A stretch of DNA of 12,594 nt, taken from Acidobacteriota bacterium. GTDB taxonomy: Bacteria > Acidobacteriota > Thermoanaerobaculia > Multivoradales > SZUA-115. A program made the translations under genes and the position numbers. Where the stretch lies: assembly GCA_003231035.1 (NCBI GenBank), contig QIHU01000048.1, positions 1 to 12,594 of the forward strand, read 5' to 3'. This document shows positions 7,651-12,594 of this stretch, one piece after another (the stretch's first letter is position 1; every line of letters begins with the position of its first letter). A model generated the notes under the pieces. It was given only the letters and a program-made list of their open reading frames with translations, ran no database searches and was not told the DNA's origin.

Positions 7651-8940
7651 TTACGGCCCCCCGGGCAGTCCCAAGATGACGTCGGACCCAACTCCACCAA
7701 AGGTGACGTTATCGTAGGTGATCGCGTCGAAGGCGGCACTGAACAGGCCGTCGGCACTCATGATCGTGGTCACCCAGTTCTGGGTAATCGGATCGAAGGC
7801 CGGCAGACCGCCAGTGGTGGTATTGAGGTTGAGGTAGAGCCAACCCGCGTTCGGGGTAACCGGGAAATTCGGACCACCGACGGCCACACGGTTGGTGCAC
7901 GCCGGGAACGGGGACAGAATGTCCGGGCCGATCGCCGGCGAGAACGGACTGGTCGCCGGAACCTCGGGGTTCTCCATTTCGTCGAAGATGACGATCTGGT
8001 TTTGCGACAGCGGATAGGGGAACGGGAGGCCACCGCAGCCGAAGGGGCTAGCGATGAGCTTCTCATCACGCCAGACGACGAGATCGGTACCACCGGCAAC
8101 ACCACCGAAGTCCAACACGTAGCGGGAAGCAAACGTGGTGGCGAGGCCCTCACGGTTATCTTCACCACCGCTGAACTTGGCGTAGAAAGTGTAGTCGCCT
8201 ACACCGATCGCGTTGTCAGCTTCGATGTGAACCAGGGTCTCACCCTGCGCGAAGGCGTTGGCTACGTCAATGTAGAAGTAGTCGCCCCAGAGCTGGTTGA
8301 TGTTGTTGGCGGCGCCCTGGCCACCGTCAACGAAGTAACCCACATCGCCCGGGAAGTCCAGGGTGCAGAAGTTGACGTTATCGATCGTGATGTAGCCACG
8401 AGCAATGTTGTCACCCAGCGCCTGCGCGGAGCACGCACCACCGAAGATGGCGGAGGCGTTACCCGTGTGGGCAGCCCGAATGTGGCTCAGCAGCGCGCCC
8501 GGAAGCGCCGGCAACGGCAGCTGCGAGTTACAGCTAACGGAACCAGGACCGACACCGGAGATCGGGTTGGTGAACACCGAGAAGGAACCAACGTTGCTGA
8601 TCGCGGTGTTCACATGCGAGGTCTGCGGAATCGTACCCGTATCGAACAGGTCGCGCAGGTTGAAGGTCACCACGTCGTAACCGGTGAGGAAAACGTTGAA
8701 GTCAAGGGTCGGAACCGAGAGGTCCGTCCACAGGGTGATGTGAGCGATGGCCGGAGCGGCCGACGCGTTGTTGATAGAGAACAGGGTAGTGATGTTGTTC
8801 GGATCATCGAGATCGATCTCGAAGTACGGCAGCAGCAGAGTAGCCGCCGGTACATCGTCAATCGTACCGATCTCGGCGATCACCTGGCCACCGAGAGCCA
8901 AGAGGCCCAGCAGCGCAAGGCAAAACGCAGTTTTTTTCAT
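7651..8940 (-). CDS. Secreted protein of unrecognised family, likely abundant (429 aa)
   Basis: I do not recognise a named domain. The 429-residue product starts with a clear Sec signal peptide (MKKTAFCLALLGLLALGGQVIA, given here only by its ends: lysines 2-3, hydrophobic 5-21, cleavage probably after VIA at 20-22). The mature part begins EIGTIDDVPAATLLLPYFE and is rich in Gly, Asn, Asp, Thr and aromatic residues with few Lys or Arg, the look of an acidic, mostly beta-strand extracellular protein. Five cysteines remain after cleavage (137, 170, 192, 302, 348). No lipobox, C-terminal anchor or enzyme motif is visible. The ATG at 8940 was chosen over an in-frame ATG at 9162 because GAGGAG lies 9-11 nt before it and the signal peptide starts there. 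Phe, Asn, Asp and Tyr codons mostly end in C. With its consensus-like promoter and terminator this suggests high expression; a structural surface or matrix protein is my inference. Confidence 0.87.
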   Translation of the reverse strand: MKKTAFCLALLGLLALGGQVIAEIGTIDDVPAATLLLPYFEIDLDDPNNITTLFSINNASAAPAIAHITLWTDLSVPTLDFNVFLTGYDVVTFNLRDLFDTGTIPQTSHVNTAISNVGSFSVFTNPISGVGPGSVSCNSQLPLPALPGALLSHIRAAHTGNASAIFGGACSAQALGDNIARGYITIDNVNFCTLDFPGDVGYFVDGGQGAANNINQLWGDYFYIDVANAFAQGETLVHIEADNAIGVGDYTFYAKFSGGEDNREGLATTFASRYVLDFGGVAGGTDLVVWRDEKLIASPFGCGGLPFPYPLSQNQIVIFDEMENPEVPATSPFSPAIGPDILSPFPACTNRVAVGGPNFPVTPNAGWLYLNLNTTTGGLPAFDPITQNWVTTIMSADGLFSAAFDAITYDNVTFGGVGSDVILGLPGGP

Positions 8941-8983
8941 TGCAGACAATCTCCTCAGACAATTCTGTTTAGTCGCCGGCCGA

Positions 8984-9177
8984 CAATCGACGGGCAACTT
9001 CATTTTGGGGCTTAACGGACTTGAATGCCAATTACTCTGCTTTAAACCGATCACCTCCCGATCAAAGAGTCGAATCCGGCGGAGCCTACAACAGATTTGG
9101 GCGCTTGTCACGCTCGAATCTAGTTTGTTTCTGGGTGTCGGCGCTGAATCGAGAGACTCCATCGCTTCCGTCGATTG
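8984..9177 (-). repeat. 10-bp inverted repeat in leader, competing with a local hairpin
   Basis: In the transcript CAATCGACGG (9177-9168) is the exact complement of CCGTCGATTG (8993-8984), 174 nt further on. The last six bases of the first arm also pair locally with CCGTCG (9184-9179) across a GCAAT loop. The two pairings exclude each other. The distal arm ends 43 nt before the start codon. Confidence 0.55.
9049..9058 (-). promoter_or_regulatory. Orphan full-length Shine-Dalgarno-like sequence in leader
   Basis: The minus strand reads GGAGGTGATC, a 10-nt perfect complement of the conserved 3' end of bacterial 16S rRNA. No ATG, GTG or TTG lies at translation distance: the nearest TTG is 17 nt downstream, and the true start codon is about 110 nt downstream. 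It could be a ribosome standby or pause site, or chance. Confidence 0.4.
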
Positions 9178-9261
9178 CCGACGGCTGCTGAGAGAGGCTC
9201 CAGCGCGGCGCTTTCACCTTCAGTTCGAAGTTCAGTCCAACTTGACTGTTTATGGTGCTGC

Positions 9262-9290
9262 ACTATATTGACGTACTAGCCCTTTGTCAA
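9262..9290 (-). promoter_or_regulatory. Near-consensus housekeeping promoter of the 429-residue protein gene
   Basis: On the minus strand TTGACA (9290-9285) is a perfect -35 box. After a 17-nt spacer comes TATAGT (9267-9262), matching five of six -10 positions. The predicted transcription start is near 9255. The promoter lies directly behind the FG-GAP stop codon at 9308, with no U-tract terminator in between, so readthrough from the upstream gene may add to expression. Confidence 0.85.
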
Positions 9291-9307
9291 GCACCAGGTC
9301 GCCGACT

Positions 9308-11191
9308 TCAACGATCGGCGTCAGCGACCTTCCAAGCCATCATCCCGCCTCCGGACAGACAGCGCTCTGGATCGAAGTAGGCCGAGGCTTCGTCGGCATA
9401 CGCGGCGATCACTTCATCACGCCCATCGCCATCGAGGTCCACCAAGCTCACGGCGTAAGCCCGGCACCGGCCGCGGGGTTGGTCAACTTCGGGCGCCTTC
9501 TCACGGGTGAAGAAGCCCGCGCCGTCACCCAAGAACACGTAGCCGTTACCGTCGCCGTCGAAGCCCATCAGATCGATCGCTCCGTCGCCGTTCAAATCCC
9601 CATCGGCCAGAGCGAAAATCCCGAGCCGCCGCTTGCTGTAGAAGAGGGGCCGGCGCTCGGCCTTGCCTCCCTCCATGAAATAGAGGACGTCGATCCCGCT
9701 TCGCCAGAGGTCGGTTTCGAAGGCGGTATAGCTCACCGCCAAGTCGTCCACACCGTTGCCATCGAAGTCGGCGGCAACCACCGAGCGGACAAAGGCGAAG
9801 GGGCGCACCAGCGCCTCTTCGACCGCCTCCCACGCGACCCCCTCGGCTGGGCCTAGATTGACCAGGTCCCGGCGCGACATGCGGCTACTGGAGGTCGCGA
9901 AGTCGACACGGTTATCCCCGTTGAAGTCACCGACCGCCAGATCATCGCCGAAGATCTCGTAGGGGCCGACATCTTTCTGCTCTTTCACCCAGCTGCCATC
10001 GCCCTGGTTGATGAAGATCGCGGGGCCGTCGGCAACGAAAAGGGTCCGCATCGCTTGCCTGGCGCGACGGGAACCGCTCAGCGTTTTCGGGCTACCGATG
10101 CGCGGCCCCTCGCCGAGCGCCAACAGATCCATCTTGCCATCGCCATTCCAATCCACCGCCTCGACACTCCGCGAAGAGAAGCCGGTGCCGTCACCACCCC
10201 GACCAGGAATTTGATAATCGATCCCGCGCGTCCATTCGCTGAAACCACCGACCCCGTTGCCGATCAAGACCTTCACCCCCCGCAAGTGGATTCCGAGCGC
10301 GATGTCGAGGTGACCGTCGTTGTTGAAGTCGGCGACCGCGGCATCGCCGTAGTCATAGTCGGCCTGAAATCGGGCCTCCCACGGAACCCAGTTGCCGGCA
10401 CCGTCTCCCAGCAAGATCACCGGAAGGCCACCACCCTTACGCGGCGGAGCGTGGACGATGTCCAGCTGGCCATCTTCGTTCATGTCACCGACATCAAAAC
10501 CATTGCGCCACTGACCGCCGGTGGGAAGGCCCTTGTCGAAGGGTTCGAAGCGGATGTGATCCGTCTCTTCCAGTTGGCCATCGTAGGTGGCATCGACAGC
10601 CGCGATCTCTTCCTCGGTCGGTGGCTTGTAACTGAGGTCAAGAGGCGTGCCGGTGGAACGGTAGGACTTGGTGTAGAACCAGTCGTCGTCTTGACCGACA
10701 ATGTCGATCTTCACTCCATAGAGGTTGACCTTCTCTTCGCTGATCTCCTGGTACTTACCCGGGTACTTCTTGAGCTTCTCGACAAAATACTGCCGCCCTT
10801 CATCGTCGATCAACCACTGACCATCGGGAGGCACATGCGGCTTGGGCACAAACGGCTCGTACTTCTCACCCCGCGCCTCCATGGCCAGCTTGCGACGGCG
10901 TTCGGCCACAGCCATCACCGCGACGGCCTGGGGATGTTTGCGCCGGAACTCCGCCGCCTCCTCCTCGGAGAGGCCACTCGGTGGCTCCTCCCCACCGTCG
11001 ATCGCATCGCCGGCTCCCCGCGCCACCGTGGCCGCTCCCTCTTGCGCCGTTGAACTGGCGGCGGGCGCCTGAGCACAGCCAGCGAGCGCCAAGCTCAACA
11101 AGACCAGCATCGACCCCACGACCCAAGGCTTCGACCCACGCGCAAGGACTCCAGGCGAAAGTATCGTGTTCAGACTCAGTGCATCTTGCAT
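9308..11191 (-). CDS. FG-GAP/VCBS repeat lipoprotein (seven calcium-binding motifs, beta-propeller)
   Basis: A 627-residue exported protein. A long n-region and the hydrophobic MLVLLSLALAGC end in a lipobox (LAGC, cysteine 39), so it should be lipid-anchored in a cell membrane. After an Ala/Glu-rich spacer and a roughly 120-residue region of unknown type (GQWLIDDEGRQYF near 125-135) come seven Asp-rich calcium loops of the DxDxDG kind: DMNEDGQLD (236), DFNNDGHLD (288), DWNGDGKMD (347), DFNGDNRVD (422), DFDGNGVDD (475), DLNGDGAID (532) and DLDGDGRDE (585). Spacings of 52-75 residues fit a seven-bladed integrin-alpha-like propeller, a fold usually used for binding. The ATG at 11191 was preferred because GGAG lies 9 nt before it; an ATG at 11200 abuts that site. 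The gene follows the permease by 129 nt, which contains no terminator I can see. Its ligand is unknown. Confidence 0.88.
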   Translation of the reverse strand: MQDALSLNTILSPGVLARGSKPWVVGSMLVLLSLALAGCAQAPAASSTAQEGAATVARGAGDAIDGGEEPPSGLSEEEAAEFRRKHPQAVAVMAVAERRRKLAMEARGEKYEPFVPKPHVPPDGQWLIDDEGRQYFVEKLKKYPGKYQEISEEKVNLYGVKIDIVGQDDDWFYTKSYRSTGTPLDLSYKPPTEEEIAAVDATYDGQLEETDHIRFEPFDKGLPTGGQWRNGFDVGDMNEDGQLDIVHAPPRKGGGLPVILLGDGAGNWVPWEARFQADYDYGDAAVADFNNDGHLDIALGIHLRGVKVLIGNGVGGFSEWTRGIDYQIPGRGGDGTGFSSRSVEAVDWNGDGKMDLLALGEGPRIGSPKTLSGSRRARQAMRTLFVADGPAIFINQGDGSWVKEQKDVGPYEIFGDDLAVGDFNGDNRVDFATSSSRMSRRDLVNLGPAEGVAWEAVEEALVRPFAFVRSVVAADFDGNGVDDLAVSYTAFETDLWRSGIDVLYFMEGGKAERRPLFYSKRRLGIFALADGDLNGDGAIDLMGFDGDGNGYVFLGDGAGFFTREKAPEVDQPRGRCRAYAVSLVDLDGDGRDEVIAAYADEASAYFDPERCLSGGGMMAWKVADADR

Positions 11192-11320
11192 GGAAGGCAT
11201 CTCCGCTTGTGATTGGAACGGCGACTCGAAGGGTCTACTCAGTGAAGAAGTTCACGGCGTCGCCACAGGGAAGCAAAGACTACGCCAAGAGCACGACCGG
11301 GGTCTAGCGGCAATGACTTC

Positions 11321-12106
11321 TTAGACCTCATCCACAAAAGCGGGCCGCAGCCGCTTGAACACCCACCACCCCGCCGCCAGAACGGCCAGCGACAAGAACG
11401 CCAAAACGGCAGTTTGCAGCGCAATCTCCGAAAAGCCGGCTCCGTGCCGCCGTGGCAACAAGGCCATGCGGTAGAGGGTAACCAGGGTCGTCATCGGATT
11501 CAACGCTAGCAGCCGATCGTACGGAGCCGGGGCCAAGCTGATCGGATAGACGATCGGGGTGACGTAGAACCAACCCATGAAGACCATGCCGACCAGCTGC
11601 GCCGTATCGCGAAAAAAGACATGAAAGGCAGACAAGGCCAGCGCCAGCCCAGTGGTCAACGCTAACTGAATCGGCACCGCTAACAAGAGTAAGGGAAGGC
11701 CGTGCCAACCCAGATTCCCCGTCGCCAGAAGAATCGCCGCGAAAACCAACGCCGCGACCGCCTCATGGAGTAAAGCGGTCAGAACCACCGACAACACCAA
11801 GAGCTGCGAGGGGAAATTTAGCTTGCTCACCAGGTTTGCGTTCTCCGTAATCACCGTGGCTGACCGCTGGACGCCCTCTTGAAAAGCGGCCCACGGCAGC
11901 AGGCCGCAAAAGAGGAAGATGGCAAAGCTATCGGTCCGCTGACCGGTCAACGGGATCTTGAGGACGGTGGCAAAGACAAAAGTAAAGAGAATCAGCTGCC
12001 AGATGGGCTGAAAGAAGGACCACAGCAGCCCCAGCACGGAGCCCGCGTAGCGCGCTTGAAAATCACGCTTGGCCAGTTCGCGTAGCAGGAAGAGATTTTG
12101 GATCAT
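11321..12106 (-). CDS. wzm: Polysaccharide ABC exporter permease (Wzm/ABC-2 type)
   Basis: A 261-residue integral membrane subunit that forms the channel for a lipid-linked glycan in the inner membrane. The N-terminus LLRELAKRDFQARYAGSVLG (7-26) is the amphipathic cytoplasmic stretch typical of Wzm/TagG permeases. About six hydrophobic segments follow (near 28-50, 63-80, 103-128, 136-160, 172-190 and 232-250). Family-typical strings include KLNFPSQLLVLS (95-106), RDTAQLVG (166-173), YVTPIVYP (181-188) and ALNPMTTLVTLYR (201-213). The open frame extends to a GTG at 12226, but the ATG at 12106 has GAAGG five nt upstream and gives the family's usual length and start; an ATG at 12175 is a less likely alternative. 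The cognate ATPase is most likely the Wzt gene at 1205-2506, the only ATPase in the window. No convincing promoter was found by eye. Confidence 0.9.
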   Translation of the reverse strand: MIQNLFLLRELAKRDFQARYAGSVLGLLWSFFQPIWQLILFTFVFATVLKIPLTGQRTDSFAIFLFCGLLPWAAFQEGVQRSATVITENANLVSKLNFPSQLLVLSVVLTALLHEAVAALVFAAILLATGNLGWHGLPLLLLAVPIQLALTTGLALALSAFHVFFRDTAQLVGMVFMGWFYVTPIVYPISLAPAPYDRLLALNPMTTLVTLYRMALLPRRHGAGFSEIALQTAVLAFLSLAVLAAGWWVFKRLRPAFVDEV

Positions 12107-12268
12107 GGGTGCCTTCAGCAGTGTCGTCACCGCCAACCGTGCTGCTCCTGGCAGCGAGATATGTCGAGACGGCATCTTGACAGCCGCCCCGGAGTTGCAT
12201 ACTATCTCCTGGCAAGACTTCACCACTATGCCACGGCAGCATTTTTAGCTCCTGGCCTGGAATTACGC
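12107..12268. promoter_or_regulatory. Divergent regulatory region with three CTCCTGGC boxes
   Basis: The 162 nt between the divergent permease and regulator genes contain the 8-mer CTCCTGGC three times in the same orientation, at 12145-12152, 12206-12213 and 12249-12256. Spacings are 61 and 43 nt, near six and four helical turns. The middle copy directly follows the regulator's -10 box and covers its predicted transcription start, which suits an operator for autorepression. The same word also occurs at least once inside coding DNA (292-299), so the word is not unique. Confidence 0.45.
12177..12205 (+). promoter_or_regulatory. Near-consensus promoter of the XRE regulator
   Basis: TTGACA (12177-12182), a perfect -35 box, is followed after 17 nt by TACTAT (12200-12205), which matches four of six -10 positions including the key first two and last two. 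The predicted start is near 12212, leaving a leader of about 57 nt to the ATG at 12269. It is built like the minus-strand promoter at 9262-9290. Confidence 0.7.
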
Positions 12269-12594
12269 ATGGCTACTGTTTACAAATTGCGCCCCGTTCA
12301 GTTGGTCGGACGAAAAATTCGCCAACTGAGGAAGCAGCACAACCTGACCCAAACCGAACTCTCGTCGCGTATCGGAGTCCAACAATCCGATCTGTCGCGC
12401 ATGGAGAAGGGCGAGTACCGGGTCAGCCTCGACACGCTGTTTCGAATTCTCTCTGAGTTCCAAATCAGCTTTGGGGAGTTCTTTGACGACATGGCCCACG
12501 AGTCGATGTCGGAGCGCGATCAACGGCTCGTGCGCGATTTCAAGAGTCTTGACGAAGAAGCTCGCCGCGAGGTGGAAGAATTCATCGCCGTCAA
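12269..12594 (+). CDS. XRE-family helix-turn-helix regulator (3' end cut by window edge)
   Basis: A plus-strand frame from ATG 12269 stays open to the edge, giving 108 complete codons. Residues about 12-68 form a Cro/C1-type helix-turn-helix: VGRKIRQLRKQHNLTQTELS, then a recognition helix around QQSDLSRMEKGEYRVSLDTL (38-57). Residues 80-108 (ERDQRLVRDFKSLDEEARRE) look like a charged helix, possibly for dimerisation. Only a weak ribosome site (TGGAA, 8 nt upstream) is visible; the start rests on family alignment. Because it is divergent from the permease gene and shares its regulatory region, it probably controls itself and perhaps the exporter locus. The missing end prevents judging total length; proteins of this simple type often stop soon after this point. 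Confidence 0.85.
   Translation, partial: MATVYKLRPVQLVGRKIRQLRKQHNLTQTELSSRIGVQQSDLSRMEKGEYRVSLDTLFRILSEFQISFGEFFDDMAHESMSERDQRLVRDFKSLDEEARREVEEFIAV

Larger units (their letters stand above)
8941..9307 (-). other. 367-nt gap: promoter and long structured leader of the 429-residue protein gene
   Basis: The gap between the FG-GAP stop and the ATG at 8940 contains the promoter at 9262-9290 and, from the predicted start near 9255, about 315 nt of untranslated leader. The leader has a hairpin (9168-9184), a distant segment able to compete with it (8984-8993), a Shine-Dalgarno-like site lacking a start codon (9049-9058) and the functional ribosome site just before 8940. It matches no riboswitch class I can recognise by eye. 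The frame stays open back to 9162, but the extra 74 codons encode a Cys/Arg/Ser-rich stretch ahead of the signal peptide and look non-coding. Confidence 0.6.

Noticed and set aside
8002..9015. Plus-strand open frame of 337 codons
   Set aside because: Antisense to the 429-residue gene, and the product has no signal peptide or domain.
9049..9058. Plus-strand GATCACCTCC, considered as the 3' end of a 16S rRNA gene
   Set aside because: Only this 10-mer matches; no other rRNA sequence surrounds it.
8941..9162. N-terminal extension of the 429-residue protein to an ATG at 9162
   Set aside because: It would bury a clear signal peptide 74 residues inside the protein, and the good GAGGAG ribosome site precedes the ATG at 8940.
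9300..9320. Hairpin CGCCGA/TCGGCG overlapping the FG-GAP stop, considered as a terminator
   Set aside because: The stem is only 6 bp with a 9-nt loop and no U tract follows, so it is not a convincing intrinsic terminator.
12107..12226. Permease start at GTG 12226 or ATG 12175
   Set aside because: The extra residues do not resemble Wzm-type N-termini, and the ATG at 12106 has a properly spaced GAAGG site.
12263..12523. Minus-strand open frame at the right edge (86 codons)
   Set aside because: Antisense to the XRE regulator, whose helix-turn-helix is clear.

Overview
The window looks like a GC-rich, Gram-negative-type bacterial chromosome segment. Three exported proteins resemble families I associate with Acidobacteriota, particularly Thermoanaerobaculia-like genomes: a PKD giant, an FG-GAP lipoprotein, and an unnamed protein with a 'PAATLLLPYF' start. 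That placement rests on recall of family style and was not tested by any search. There are no rRNA or tRNA genes, insertion sequences or CRISPR arrays. Seven of the eight genes lie on the minus strand and read right to left.

Layout along the minus strand, in order of transcription: (1) an ABC-2 polysaccharide-export permease (Wzm type, start near 12106); (2) a lipoprotein with seven calcium-binding FG-GAP/VCBS motifs (9308-11191); (3) a secreted 429-residue protein of unrecognised family (7651-8940), with its own near-consensus promoter (9262-9290), a leader of about 315 nt and a strong intrinsic terminator (7553-7593); (4) a 1595-residue secreted protein with a beta-propeller-like region, seven PKD-like domains, three heptaglycine hinges and four C-terminal beta-rich repeats (2564-7351); (5) a Wzt-type ABC ATPase with a C-terminal glycan-recognition domain (1205-2506); (6) a GT4 glycosyltransferase (150-1208); (7) the start of a GT2 glycosyltransferase running off the left edge. 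At the right edge an XRE-type regulator is transcribed divergently from the permease. Its promoter is near-consensus, and the divergent region carries three copies of an 8-bp word.

The permease and ATPase should form one exporter moving a lipid-linked glycan across the inner membrane, with the GTs assembling or modifying that glycan. Unusually, the two exporter genes are separated by about 8.8 kb holding three exported-protein genes. My working reading is a cell-surface locus in which a glycan and a set of large extracellular proteins are built together, perhaps as adhesin, matrix or surface-layer components, under the flanking XRE regulator. The pairing of glycan and proteins is inference from gene order only.
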